A stretch of 64,000 nucleotides of DNA from Apis mellifera (GCF_003254395.2 NC_037639.1:9476501-9540500), one strand, 5' to 3'; positions 12,818-25,998 are shown, numbered from the stretch's first letter. Numbers and translations are program-made. Notes: generated from the letters alone by a model not told the origin.

Positions 12818-14343
12818 TTAAAAAGAAACTTAGAATTCAATTCCTTTCTTTGAACGAAGAAATCGTAAGGGAAAATTTTTCTAATATAATAAAACATAGG
12901 TAAAGACTGTAACTTAACTTCGACGCGTTGGACAAAGGTTCATTGGAAACGGACATATAGCAATTGAACTGGAATTCTGTATGAATGCATATGAATTCCT
13001 ACGCGAATCGTTCATCCCTCCTTTCGCATAAATGGAATTCTATCGTAAGTGCGATTCAATCAGCGACCAGTTCGTAATTAAAAAGAAACTTAGGATTCAA
13101 TCTCCCTCTCTAATTTGACGAAGAAATCGTAATGGAAAATTTTTCTAATATAATAAAACATAGATAAAGACTACTAACTTAAACTTCGACGCGTTGGACA
13201 AAAGTTCATTGGAAATGTACACGGACATATAGGAATTGAACTGGAATTCTGTATGAATGCATATGAATTCCTACGCGAATCGTTCATCCCTCCTTTCGCA
13301 TAAATGGAATTCTATCGTAAGTGCGATTCAATCAGCGGCCAGTTCGTAATTAAAAAGAAACTTAGGATTCAATCTCCCTCTCTAATTTAACGAAGAAATC
13401 GTAATGGAAAATTTTTCTAATATAATAAAACATAGATAAAGACTACTAATTTAAACTTCGACGCGTTGGACAAAAGTTCATTGGAATTGAACTGGAATTC
13501 TGTATGAATGTGAATTCCTACGCGAATCGTTCATCTCTCCTTTCGCATAAATGGAATTCTATCGTAAGTGCGATTCAATCAGCGGCCAGTTCGTAATTAA
13601 AAAGAAACTCAGAATTTAATTCCCCTCTCTGATTTGACGAAGAAATCGTAGTGGAAAATTTTTCTAATATAATAAAACATAGGCAAAGACTACTAACTTA
13701 AATTTCGACGCGTTAGACAAAAGTTCATTGGAAACGTACACGGACATATAGGAATTGAACTGGAATTCTGTATGAATGTGTAATTCGTAATTATTTTTCG
13801 ATTAAAAAGAAACTTAGGATTCAATCTCCCTCTCTGATTTGACGAAGAAATCGTAATGGAAAATTTTTCTAATATAATAAAACATAGATAAAGAACTGTA
13901 ACTTAAACTTCGACGCGTTGGACCAAAGTTCATTGGAAATGTACACGGACATATAGGAATTGAACTAGAATTCTGTATAAATGCGTACGAATTCCTACGC
14001 GAATCGTTCATCCCTTCGATCGGTTCGCATAAATGGAATTCTATCGTAAGTGCAATTCAATCAGCAGCCAATTCGTAATTATTTTTCGATTAAAAATTTA
14101 GGATTCAATCTCCCTTTTTGATTTGACGAAGAAAATTTTTCTAATATAATAAAACATAAGCAAAGACTACTAACTTAAACTTCGACGCGTTGGACAAAAG
14201 TTCATTGGAAATGGACATATAGGAATTGAACTGGAATTCTGTACGAATGCGTACGAATTCCTACGCGAATCGTTCATCCCTCCGATCGGTTCGCATAAAT
14301 GGAATTCTATCGTAAGTGCGATTCAATCAGCGGCCAGTTCGTT
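12818..14343. repeat. Tandem array, 6 copies of a roughly 205-288 bp unit
   Basis: Copies begin at about 12818, 13087, 13349, 13596, 13801 and 14089 with ATTAAAAAGAAACTTAG or a variant. Each runs through a common order of blocks: GACGAAGAAATCGTAATGG, TTTTTCTAATATAATAAAAC, CTTCGACGCGTTGGACAAA, AAGTTCATTGG, AATTGAACTGGAATTCTGTA, GAATTCCTACGCGAATCG and CATAAATGGAATTCTATCG. Copy 5 (13801) follows a shortened copy 4 that lacks the last third of the unit. No ORF runs through the units. The array lies in the DYRK2 intron just downstream of the homeodomain-site cluster. Confidence 0.95.
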
Positions 14344-15143
14344 TAATCGACTAAAATGGAATTCCGTTGTATATCGGAAGATAAAAGATAAGTAACGCGA
14401 CGCGACTTGGCCAACCGGTATCGTTCGCGTACCGCGCGAGAATCGGGGGGGATCGTTTTCATAAAGCATCGGAGGAACACCTTAGGGAGCGATAAACCGA
14501 TTGGTGGCCGGCGAGCCGCTAATTATTTTGAGCGATGCATTAAAACGAGGCCGGTGAACTATTTTTACTTGCAATTCCGTAAGTGCACACCCGTGTACGA
14601 GAGCGGCGCACAGGTGAAATTCTCGGGCCGGGAAAGAGAGAGAAAAAGAGAGAGAGAAAAGTCGAACGGTAATTAAGAAGTTTTTAATACGAAGGAGAAG
14701 AAGGGGGGAGAAAATTTCAACGAACCGGTTTCTCGACGCTCTCGACGCGTTAACGAATTTGTTCCTTTTCTTTCTTTCGAGAAAAAAAGAAATTATATAT
14801 ATATATAAAATATAGCATATGGCGTATATGGAAACACGAGACTTGCCACGAGCCGACTTTGCCGTTGCACCACGCACAAGCTGCAATTTCGCGTTCACGC
14901 TTTCGCCCATTTTTCCATTAACGACGCGAGTAAATATCCAGGTTGCTTCCGTGCCGTTCGACGAAATAGAAACGGTTTTAGCAAGAGTGAAAAATATATA
15001 CTCCCACTATATACGTACATTATGATATTTGAACGAGTTGATTGTGATAAGGGGATCCACGAAATCGAGATAAAAGACGGAGTTGTCTGAAAAATCATCC
15101 GGTTGATCCCCTTTGTCTTTCCTCCGCTATTTTTATCTATTAG

Positions 15144-15209
15144 AGACCGGTGACCTGCTACACCGTGTACGCGACGCGTACATTCGCGTTTATACACTGT
15201 GACAAAACT
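15144..15209 (+). other. Exon-like island C (plus strand) inside the DYRK2 intron
   Basis: A 66-base open segment (22 codons, beginning RPVTCYTVYATRTF) is preceded by TTTTTATCTATTAG and followed by AAAACT|GTGAGT at 15210-15211. Both borders are phase 0, as at the two other plus-strand islands. It is very short and unrecognised, so it may be chance. Confidence 0.15.
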
Positions 15210-18200
15210 GTGAGTAGCGGTATCGTCGTTACGAGACGATCGTTAAGATTGGTTTACAGTGTCTGTTCGGGAAACGAAGCAGTTCCGATCGGACAAAAGA
15301 CGTTCTTTTTTTTTATCCGTCTGACAGGTATCGTTCTTACATTTAACCCGTGAAAAATCTAGAGGAAAAAAGCACGATCGTGATGTTTATACAAAGAGAA
15401 AATTAAATGGAACGAGAGCATCGAATATTAAATACTGTTTAAACGTTGCTTCAAAAATTGTAAAAAATTTCAAACGATAATATTTGTCCGAACGAAGATC
15501 CCCGTATCGTAACCGCTATCCAAAGGGTAGCGTGTCGCTCCGCCACTCCAAAAAGACAGAGACCAGCTTCGAATAACATTTCAAACTAACCTTTAAGAGT
15601 GCTAAAATAAAACTCATAAAATGACCGAGGTTAAAATTACATTCGTTTCAAAGAATAAGAACAATTATTTGTTTAACTTAACTTAAGTATCTTAACAGTT
15701 CTCGGGGTTAAGGATAAATTGTGATCACAGGTTACGCGGAGCCTTGTTGTAAATAAGTAAATAATCGCGGAAAAGATGGAAATGGACGCGATTGTTGTTC
15801 TTGAGAATGCATGTTCTACTACGCGATGTAAATTTTCGATAAACCGGTGTCGGCGAATTAAGTCGTCGGGTATCGACGCACCATCACTATTAATAGCGAA
15901 CAGAGAAATCTATTCGTTCCCTATTTTTACGACCGAGCTCCCGCTAGTTCGCTAGCATCTTCCTCGTGCCTTCGAAACCACCTTTTCCCGTCGCCAATTA
16001 CATTTAGACCGTGGTGTCTCGTTTAAGTATATTTATCCTGTTTTCCGCATAATTGCGGCCACCTCTATTTAAAACGCTTCCGAATAGAAATTTATAGGAA
16101 CCGGGGAAATTCGCCTTCGGTTACGTGTTTTTCTTTAACACACGCGGGGAAGGGAAAAAATCATTTCCATCCCTTATTTTATTCGTCAATTTTCAACGTG
16201 TCTTTAAAATTTTTTTGATCCGTAAATTAAATGTGACGAGCTTTCCAATAAATTACGAGCAAAGTTCCAAAAACTAAAATAAATCATCGATCGTATGGAG
16301 AGAGGAAATGGATCGAGGTACGACGACAGCATTGTTGACAGGGCTCGTGTTTTCTCAAAGTTCGAAAATAATTTTCCAAAGACTATATATATATATGTTC
16401 CTTGAAACACCCTTCGATCTTTTATTTCGCTCTCCTATTGTCACGGACAAGTTTTTCTTGAATGAGCGGAGAGAAAAGTTTCGAAGAAACGAAATTCGAA
16501 AGGGAGGTAAGAAAGAGGCGGGGAAAAAAATAAGAGACGAGGAAAAGAAAGGATGGGAAAGAGGATCAGTCGTACTGTTTATCGGAAGAAGGGAAAGGCT
16601 CATGTCGTAGAAACGAACTCAAAAATAGATGTTGGGGAGCGAACGTGTAACTTATATTTAGGCTGAGAAGTGAAGTTGTACAATGTGGGAGTAACGCTTA
16701 AGCATTGAGGAGAGCTCGAGCTTTAAGATGCTACAAAACCAACCTAAGACCCTTAATAACAATAAATTTGAAATCGTTTTTAAATAATTCTTCGTCGATT
16801 TTTCGATAAATCGAGACAAATCGTTTCGATTCGATTCGTGAACGATGGCCGATCACAATCGTAACGTTCCAATTCCCATTTAGGAAGGGAAAAGTTGCTT
16901 TCTCATTTGCACAATCTTAAATTCTTATTCTTATCCCGCCACTAACTCTCGCAAAATCATTTAATACGAGCTTTTAATTAAATTCTCCGATACCTAATGT
17001 AAAAATTCCCCCTCTTCTCCGGATTTATCGTAGTTTCTCCTTCGAAAACACGGGGGAGGGGAAGGAAAACGTCTCGATAATGCATTGCGCATTCAAGGAT
17101 CACCTCCTTTTACCTTCTTTCGCATCAACCACTCCAGCCTTAATAGACGCGAAACTACGGTAGCGTCGTCCTTTTATCTTTATCGGTCAGACGTCCACTC
17201 CGATTACACCACGATATATTTGGATCCGCGATAAGCCGCCGATGTTACTTTCAACCGACGATCGCTTTGACCTAATTGCATATTATCGTTCGACAGGCGG
17301 TAAATATGCGGTATAAGTAGCGTTGTAATAATCATCCGTGCCGTAATGCAACTCGAAAGGGAACGATAGTTGCACGCGAGTTAAAAAACCGAGCTCTCCC
17401 CAAGGTCGCCCCCCCTCTCCCCCCGAGTTTCGTATCGAAACACGGCCATTAACGATGCCTTCGTCGAATGCAACACGAAAGCCGAAATTGAGTCATCGAA
17501 ACGCGTGCATCGATCATAAGGCAATGGCACGCGTACGATCGGTGTCCTCCCGCATCCGTGGAGGGGAAGGGGTTAACTATAGTAATAGACACTTAACGTG
17601 CAATACGAAACTTTACCAAAAGTCGATTTAACCGATATTAATAATTGGCTATCTACTCAACACGAATTCTTTTCGATCTGAAATCGTTTCTAAAATCGTG
17701 TCTCTTGATACATTATATTTTCTCTTCGTGTTACCATGTTTCCACCCTGAAATCGATGTGCGATTCTTTTTTTTGAAACGATCTTCCGTTTCAAAATAAC
17801 CGGTACGAGAGAGGATGGGAGGGAAAAACCAGCTGATAATCCGTCGAGTGGCAGACAACAAACGATCGTTGTTGTACCGAGAGAAGAAGGGAAAAAAAAA
17901 GAAAGAAAGAAGAGCAAAAAAAGAGTAACACGGGAGGGGAAGAGGTGCTCGAAACATCCACTTTCGACGAGGCTTCGACACCTGACGCAATACCTGCCAA
18001 TTCTTTGATGCGGGAATCTATTCGTTAAAGCAAATATCTGTTAAACGCGAGTACGTTTGGATAGAATCTGAGGAAGCGCGTCTAAAGTGAGAATTATTAT
18101 TATCTGTGATGCCTGTTTAACAGAATAGAGAAAGTAAAATAAAAGTAAAGGTAATACAAGGAACGATTGGAAATTCAGAAATCTCTTGCGTGAAATTATT

Positions 18201-21200
18201 TCTCTAATCCGATCGAAGATGATCCAAAGTAATAAGGAATATCTTGCGCTTTCTATCGATATTATAATTCCCGCCATGGATATCAAAGAAGTATATACAT
18301 GTATACATACAGCGTCCATTCTTGAGCATGCATTTCCAAGAAAATCCTTGACGGAAGTAGAAAAGTATACACGCTCACGGTACGGAAACGCGATTCTTCC
18401 TGCGCTTTTATCGAATCGAAACGAGCCGCGTGGAAAACTCCGCGGCCCGATCTTGTTACCGTTCACGGGTCATGCGATCTGGAAAGTGAGATCATTCGTA
18501 TTTCTCGCGCGAGGCAGAGTGTAGTAACAGAGTGTCTCTCCTACACACCGTGACAGAAGATATTCTCGTCCGAATGATCGTAAACCCGTATATACATCGG
18601 GAATAAATATCCTTGAAAACGTTCTATCTTCAACGTTTCTTTCGAATCGTATCTCAACGACGGGGAAAATAATGTATTCGATCGATGCGATTAATTGAAT
18701 AATGGTATAACGATCGATTTCTGAAAATCGAACGATACACTTATTCGATTCCTATTTGATCGTGGGTTAACGTGTGAAAAGCGGTCTCGTTACCGAGATA
18801 TTGATGATCGAGCGAATCGAATACCGCTCGAGAAGGTGCTATGTCATTCATGAAAGGTTCGTGGTTCCGGTTGACATCTGTGATTCGCACGGACCACCGG
18901 AAGCCACAAGTTCGTGGTTAATGGAACCTAGGCTACATAAACAAGATATATTCGGTTCGAAAGGCATCCACCAAATTTTCGATAACAAATGATCGTTTCG
19001 ATAATGATAATACGATTAAAAATTTCAATTTCTTCGAGTTAAAAATTCTGACTATACTCGTCGATCGATCGAGATATATTTTTTAATTTGGACAATTATA
19101 ACAGGGCTGTTTACGCTGTTTACGTCGGTTTACGTCGCGTTTTATATTGCGTTTAAAATTTTATAATATGCTATAACTCGTTTAAACATATATATTAAAT
19201 CCATGAAAGTGTACTTAAATCGTGATCGTTAAAGCGGACGAGGAATAAAAAAAATCTAGTTACGGAAGATACACGCGTGGATTATTCAACGTTAATATTG
19301 TTGCCGTTAAACCAGAAATGAAATTATTTGCTCGATCAGAATGCTGATCGGTCGTAAAATCTGATTCACACTACTACTAGCATCGTCGCCGTATAACAAA
19401 TTATACGACACGAGTGTTTTAATCTCTACGAATAAATTATTATAAATTTTTAGCTTTTTGTACGTGTCATCGTGCGTCTATTTATCGTTTTCTCTTTTAA
19501 ACGGTGTTTCAGTTCTTTCCCCTCCCCGCCAACCATCGCCTAATTTACGAGTTTGTCGAGACGTTCATCTCCCGACCGATTTTGCTCTCCATCGTATAAC
19601 TTTATGAAAAGGCGAATAAATTCTTTTCAATCTCCCTCGCGTCGGCGTGGATAACTCGAAAGAAAAAGAAACGAGATAACGAACCATCGTGTATACGATC
19701 GAGAACAATGGAACACGGAGGAATATAATTAAATAAAATAAAATGTGATACTCTTTCTCTCCCTCCCCTTTCTCTCTTTCTTACGCGTCCTTGAGTTCCT
19801 TGTTTTTAAAAAAAAACCAATGAATATTCAGACAAGATGACAGAACAATAGACCTGAAAATTGCATTGAACTTAAATATTAGGAAAACGAAATTGAGAAT
19901 TGATCGAACGATACGACACTTCACTCGTGTCGATTAAATATTCATTTCGATAATCGTAAATTTTGAAAAATTATCGATTGGAGAATATTATTCCCTCCAA
20001 CATAAATTCTTCCTTTCATTTTTATAGGATCGAGCAGAGAGGAAAACGAATCGTTCACAAGTTCATATTCCATCTCCGTGGAAGGAAATTTGACTTATTT
20101 TCTTCTATTCAAGCGTGATTCACACTCGGTTGATCGTGATTGATACTCGTGACACACGCCCATCCCCCGCGACCTTATTCATAATACGCACGATAATACA
20201 CCGAGAAGTTCGATCCGCACGCTCGAGGAAATATCCGCGGAACGGTTGATGAATACCATTACCGGCAAGTAATGAAACTTAATCGTGATTTCGCGCCGAT
20301 CGGTCGCGTGTACACTTTCCCCCAGTTCATTAAACCGATTTAAGACCGATAAACGACACGCATCGCGACGAATGGAAAATAGATTTTACCAACAACTTCG
20401 ATGCTACGCTCGAAAAGTAAGTTTTATGCATATATGTATACACGGTTGTTTTAAATAAATTTTCGAGGTAAACGAGAAATCGGTTAATTATATTCGTGCC
20501 ACCGATTCCTTTGAACTATTCGAATTATTAAAATGCCCCGAGCCATTCTTTCCAACCAGTTGGATATTATATACCTCTATTCTCCGATAACTACGGTACC
20601 CGTTCAAAAGAATACGGTCTATACCCGGAAGCTTGGGTAACAACCACGTTTACCCGACTTATGAATCCTTCAAACATCTTCAAATCAATTTATGTAAAGC
20701 TTGTCTTGCTACTAAGCGTGTACACCAACTAATAAAGTGTACACTGCCTCCCGGCTAATTGAATTGAAACCGTTCAAAATTTTTCAACGTTATATTTTCT
20801 TTTCTGTTTAACAAAATTAAAAAAGCGTAAAAATATATATAGTAAAATTAAAATTGAACGTATACATAGCTGGCAATTTATTTCCTCGCTTATGTTACCA
20901 AGTAATTTGTTTTCTCGTTTATCTCGATTATAGCTTTATGTGTGTTAACACTTATCAGCAACGAGAACTTGTTTTAAATTCATTACATCTCCTTTTTTTT
21001 TTTTATAACTTTTATAACTTTTTAACTTATTCTTACTTTTAATTCCCTTAAAAACGACGAAGCGATTTATAACGTGGGAAATTTTTTTGTGGAATCATTG
21101 ATGAAACCAGAAAAGATTAATTCCTTACAAACAGACAAATAATAAATTAATTTGTGTCAAATTCAATCCGTTAAGAAATCAGTTTATCGTTCTACTATAT

Positions 21201-22514
21201 ATACTCCAATTATAAAAATGGAACGTCTCACAATTCAATTGTGTTATAATTAGAAGTTACAATACGGAAAGCGATAAATTTCCATTTCGTTTCGTTACAA
21301 AAATAATCTCTAATCGGCGAAAATTCCGAGCGAAACTATTTCCAACTTGTCCATCACCTTGCGCCCATCGCGGTCATTGCGTGGTTAATAATTCTAACGG
21401 GTTGTAACGAAAAGTTGGAACGAAGCGAAACGCGTGTACTTTTAATACGCTCGACCCTCGCAGCAAGGTCGACGAAGAAAGCGAATACGCGGGCAGAAAG
21501 TTCACGATATTGCGTGCGAATTCTATAGACCGTCGCGTCGTAGATAATAGCGAACACTAGCTGGGAACACGTTTCTCTCGGAGCTTATTACAAGGACAAG
21601 CTTCGTCCTGTCCTCCGTGTATATCTCGTGCATAGGTGCATGATTGCATTTGTCAATACGCTAATCTTCGCTTATTGTCGTACGATATCGCGGATATACA
21701 ACGTGTACGTGCACGATGACACACGAAATCCGTCCGTGGTGGACGCGCGATATATATACACGTACGGCGAATGATGTGTATAAAGCGCATCATGAGCACG
21801 CGAGCCAGCTTGTCCGCTTATGCCTGCCGGTATTCACGCTAACGACGAGCTTGTATTCCCTGTCCGTCGAGTGGAGTCATGCCGTTTAATCTCGGCGAAC
21901 GAAGAGCGTAAAAATCCAGCCGCGTGGAACGGGCAACGTATTGGATATTGGCACGGAAGATGCTTGTTTACCTTCCCCGAATCGAGGGAACGATTGAAAA
22001 TATCGGAGGTGGTTCTTCGAATAACAGGATGTACGCGATGTTTGATTTTGAAAATCGATGGATATAAATTTTTAATCCGTTGATAAAGTAATTGCAGTTT
22101 ATTTTCGATTACTTTTTCGTTTTATGATATATCATTTTCTTTGTTGCGTTCGTATTTCTTCTTCCATTTGAATCCAATTACGAAATTTGGAAAACGTGAT
22201 AAACTATTTTCATTTTTGATTATTTTCGTTCTTTTTTTTGTTTACTTTACGCAACTTTTACTTTTGTTAATTGTTTGATAGTATGTGAATCGATCGAGTA
22301 CGTGATTTATGAACTCGAAAGAGCAAAGAGTTGCATTTGAAAGGAGAAGATCGTATTCTAATGAGATCGATTGGAAATTTATGAAAGGCCAAAAAATAAA
22401 TGATTACGATTTGTTCTAGGTAGAATATATTTTCAAAATTTATCTGAAATGTATAAGAATCTGCATGAATAACGTAATATAAAAAGAGAAAAAGAAAGAA
22501 GGAACAGCGCTCAC

Positions 22515-23705
22515 CTTGATACCACTGCGTCCCTGCTGCTTCAAGAGAACATTCTCCGGCTTCATGTCGCAATGTATGATCCTGTTCTTATAGAGAACAT
22601 CGAGGCACTGTAGCAGCGAATGCGCGAACTTCTTCACAAGCTGCATGCTGAACCCCTGGAACTTGTTCTTCTTGATCAACTCGTACAGATTAATACCGAG
22701 TAATTCGAAGGTGATGCACATGTGGTTACGGAACGTGAACGAATCGAACATGTGAATGATATTCATCGTGTCGTCCTTATCCTGCTCGCGCAGCTTCCTC
22801 AATATCTTCACCTCCTCCTGCGCCTGACGATGGAACCTCTTCTCGTTCCTCACCATCTTCAAGGCGACATGCTCCTGCTTCTTGTGATCGTACGCCTTTA
22901 CAACCTGGCCGAACGAACCTTTACCGATCACCTTCAGCACCTCGTACCTGTAGGCCACGTGATCGTGGGTCACGTGGATGTAGGAACCATGCTCGTTGTC
23001 GTAGCCGTTGTTGTGAGGCCGGCCGATTATCCCTGGCCTCTTCTTCGCGTTCGCCCCGATGAAATATATGTGGCGATAATTGAAAATCTCGTGGTGCTCG
23101 TACGGCGTCAGCTTGTCCACGTAGATCTTCAACACGACGTCCGGTGTGGCGATGATGGTCTTCGGCTTGCGGATACCGCTGCCGCAGGAACTTCCGTTCG
23201 AACATCCATTCTTCACCACTGACGCGGTGCCCGATTGGCTATTCGACTGCGCGTGTTGTGACTCGTGAGCGGTTGTGTGACTGAAATTATGACTGGAATT
23301 ATGAGTGAAGTTATGACTCGAATTGTTGTGACTCGAATTGTGACTCGAATTGTGGCTCGAATTGTGGCTCGAGTTGTGGCTCGAGTTGTGGCTCGTGTGC
23401 GAACTCAGGCTCAGGTTCAAGCTGTCGGAGTTCCCGGTCAGGCTGAGCAAGCTGTTGTTGGCGCTGGAACTTAAACTCGGAAGATGAGTACCGGCCATGT
23501 GGCTGGCTCGGGTCAAGTAACTAGGCGACGACTCACTTGCAGGCTGCTTCAGTGCCAATGCGCTACCCTTCAACGGCGGCAGATGATTGTTCTCGCTTGG
23601 TGGTGTGTTGTACGTCTGTGTTGAGATCGCGTTCGCGGGTACGAACAGTTTTGATCTGGACCGGGGCATCTCGAACGTGCTCGAAGATAATGTTAAGCTA
23701 GTCAT
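22515..23705 (-). CDS. Dyrk2: DYRK2-class kinase, N-terminal region and kinase N-lobe (exon)
   Basis: This is the upstream coding exon of the same kinase. From the chosen ATG at 23705 it gives 397 residues: a Ser/Asn/His-rich N-terminus, the DYRK-specific N-terminal (NAPA/DH-box) segment LTPYEHHEIFNYRHIYFIG...NAKKRPGI, then VAYRYEVLKVIGKGSFGQVV (glycine loop near residue 260), ALKMVRNEKRF (catalytic lysine near 283) and HCDMKPEN (catalytic loop near 379-386). The family usually has HCDLKPEN, so the Leu-to-Met change is mild. The donor is CAAG|GTGAGC at 22513-22514, phase 0, joining the DFG exon at 552. The ATG at 23705 is the first in-frame Met. The frame stays open 90 bases further upstream to a non-ATG position, so a splice acceptor near 23750 with more N-terminal sequence is possible. 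Together the two exons encode at least 581 residues. Confidence 0.93.
23275..23395 (-). repeat. HNSS tetrapeptide repeat in the DYRK2 N-terminus
   Basis: A 12-base unit, seen on the plus strand as variants of TGTGGCTCGAGT / TGTGACTCGAAT, is repeated in tandem inside the coding exon. It encodes SHNS repeated about five times, followed by degenerate versions (HNNSS, HNFT, HNSS, HNFS). The tract is about 40 residues and sits before the DYRK homology box, in a part of the protein that is normally disordered and poorly conserved. The DNA units differ mainly at third positions, so the protein repeat appears to be maintained, at least in part. Confidence 0.9.
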
Positions 23706-24757
23706 TTGTGTCCATTTGACGATGATATTGAAGCGTGTGTCGTTTCTTCCCGGACAGACCGATAGGTCGTGTATCGAAGGGAACGAAATAACCAACCATT
23801 GGACGATTACTCGTACAGATACGATTCAACATGGGTGATGGTGCATCGATCGCGAATGCCCCTTTTTATCCCCTTAATACCTTTCTTTTCTTCCAATTTC
23901 AACTATTATCATTCGTTCTAACGTGCCACGATGTATTGTCGTTTGAATAAAAAACATATTGGTTCGTTGGGACTAAATATCCTAATTTTAAAAGCAATCG
24001 TTTATTGCTTGTCGTATTTCGATCTCTCTCTCTCTCTTGTTCTAAGAATTTGCAGTTTTATATGAATTTAGTTTTTCTATCTCTATATAACATTTATAAT
24101 GTAGAAGTAAATTTGGTCAAACTTGCCGATCCCGTAATTACTTTTCAACGAACTCGTTCGCCTCAAATAAATTAATCGATTAAAAGATTTAATAATTGAA
24201 TTTCAGTCTCATTCTCAGTGTTTAAAGTAAAACTGTTGAATTGTGAAATGTTATTTTTTTCCTTTCTTTCTTTCTTTCTTTTTTTTTCTTTTTCTTTTTT
24301 TTTTCGTATATCTTCGCACAATAACTATTTAATTGAAATTATCGAATCTTCTAAGACGAAGCATTATAGTCTGCGATGCGTGCTCGATAAATGCATCGTT
24401 ACGAGAGCGCATCGAACGTGTTTCGATCCGCGATGGCGATGATACATAGCACGTGCAGTTTGAAATATAATCGATTTAAAAATATTTCATCGAGAAATGA
24501 AAAAAAAAACGATTTCTCGATGTAAATGCAACAGACTAGAAATTGTGATGATTCTTTTCACTGTAACGAGTGCGAGCGAGATAATTATCGTTCATCGAAA
24601 ACTTGACTTTATATTTTTTCTTATTTTCGCTTGGTCATTGACGTGCTCTTTCTTTATTTTCGCTTATTTGCCGCTTTCATTGTCGCCCCCTTCGCACGCG
24701 GTCTCTGTACGCAGCTCCGAATGAGAAAAATAAGAGGAACTATGAACCCAACGCGAC

Positions 24758-24765
24758 TGACGTCA
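24758..24765. promoter_or_regulatory. Perfect CRE palindrome TGACGTCA
   Basis: A full 8-base cAMP-response element, the CREB/ATF consensus, lies about 1 kb upstream of the DYRK2 coding exon in the GC-richer segment. Full CREs are typically active when close to a transcription start, so this supports a nearby promoter. Actual occupancy is unknown. Confidence 0.5.
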
Positions 24766-25998
24766 CTTCTGACTATGCACAGCTGTCTACCTCCCTCGAA
24801 ATTATTCATCCGACTTGTATTAATTCCTTTCGTCGCTTGACCCTTCGTTCGTTATCAGCACTCAGTGTCTCCACCTTCTTTACCGCATGAGAACGATGCG
24901 TTTTTGCTCCTTTTTCCTTCGTACGAAGTTTCGAACGTCTAATTTTATAATCTATCGCGCACGAGGGCAAACGCATCGTGCGAAAACTGTCTGCCACCTC
25001 TGACTGGAGGTTATTGCCACCAGGCCGGCCAACACGGACGATTTCGCTCCATCGAATATCCTATTCCCTTAAAGAGATGAATTTCTCGAACAAAAGTCTC
25101 GATGTCAATCTTTGATGAAATAATAGCGTCGTTGTTCTTCGTATAATAGATTTTTCACACTCAACGAAATTCACCTCTCTTGAAGCATAATTACCGTTAA
25201 TCAAAATAGCCATATACGATTCGATTCGAACTATTTGCCATGAAAATGTATTCAAATATAAATCGTTTTCGAATGGATCCTCATCAAATAACGATTAATA
25301 AAATCGATGGAGAATTATTTAATTGTTAGAAACGCCTTTTCGATTCTATTAGATGGCTATGGATTCAATTCGATTCGATGAATTTTAAATGCAAAATTTG
25401 CTTATGCGATGAATTCTAATTAAAAAAGAGCAACTTCTTAAGTCTTCTCGGGCAGTTATTCATCTAATCACGTGTTTTATTTACATGCATCAACACCGCG
25501 TTTCCTGTGCTTTGTCTTCAAATCATTCACATTGTATTAATTCGAACAAAATTTCCTCGTATTATAATTCAACGAACGGTTGTTATCAGTGGCATCGAAT
25601 CATATAGGATATTTCTGGCTGTGAAATATCATTTTATCATCTATGGAAACACTAGAAAATCGAAATCAAGCCACCGTGTTACCAGACGATATGCTGAATT
25701 TCTCACACGCTCGGTCGTGGACCCCGCATGCATGAAAATCGAAGCAAACACCGCGAACACGATGAACGTGGCCGCACCTTGATAACTGTTTACAAGCGAA
25801 ACGTTCTCTCAGCATTGATTATAAAAACTTATTATTCTCGTCGATTTATTTGATTTTATAAAGGCAGATAAATACAAAAAAATAGATGGATATTCAGGAA
25901 CGATAAATTTTTTCATTGAGACAAAGCACGAAACAAAGTTCGTCGCTTCTGGCACACTGACTGGTTGGCTGGTTCTAGCTAGCTGGCTGGCTGACTTC

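Larger units (their letters stand above)
553..22514 (-). other. DYRK2 intron of about 22 kb
   Basis: The intron is bounded by GTGAGC (donor side, 22509-22514) and a pyrimidine tract plus AG (acceptor side, 553-554). It separates the catalytic-loop half of the kinase domain from the DFG half. Inside it are CT and T microsatellites (for example 1247-1270, about 2790-2810, 4576-4596 and 8433-8450), two tandem arrays, a homeodomain-site cluster and several short moderate-GC islands; those with structure are listed separately. The rest shows no recognisable protein, tRNA or transposase. The ORFs present are short and look like chance or low-complexity ORFs. Confidence 0.85.

Noticed and set aside
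18041..18524. Overlapping 141-codon minus and 112-codon plus ORFs
   Set aside because: Both strands are open over the same bases, neither has recognisable family features and composition matches the surrounding intron.
21820..22083. 87-codon ATG ORF on the plus strand near the DYRK2 donor
   Set aside because: A proper ATG and fair codon variety, but no family, no splice support and it lies inside the intron on the opposite strand; too weak to list as a gene.
22722..23222. 166-codon plus-strand open frame
   Set aside because: It is antisense to the well-supported DYRK2 exon, whose minus-strand translation matches kinase motifs throughout; the plus frame has no domain.
23265..23474. Val/Arg/Thr-repeat plus-strand ORF
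   Set aside because: It is the complement of the HNSS repeat in DYRK2.
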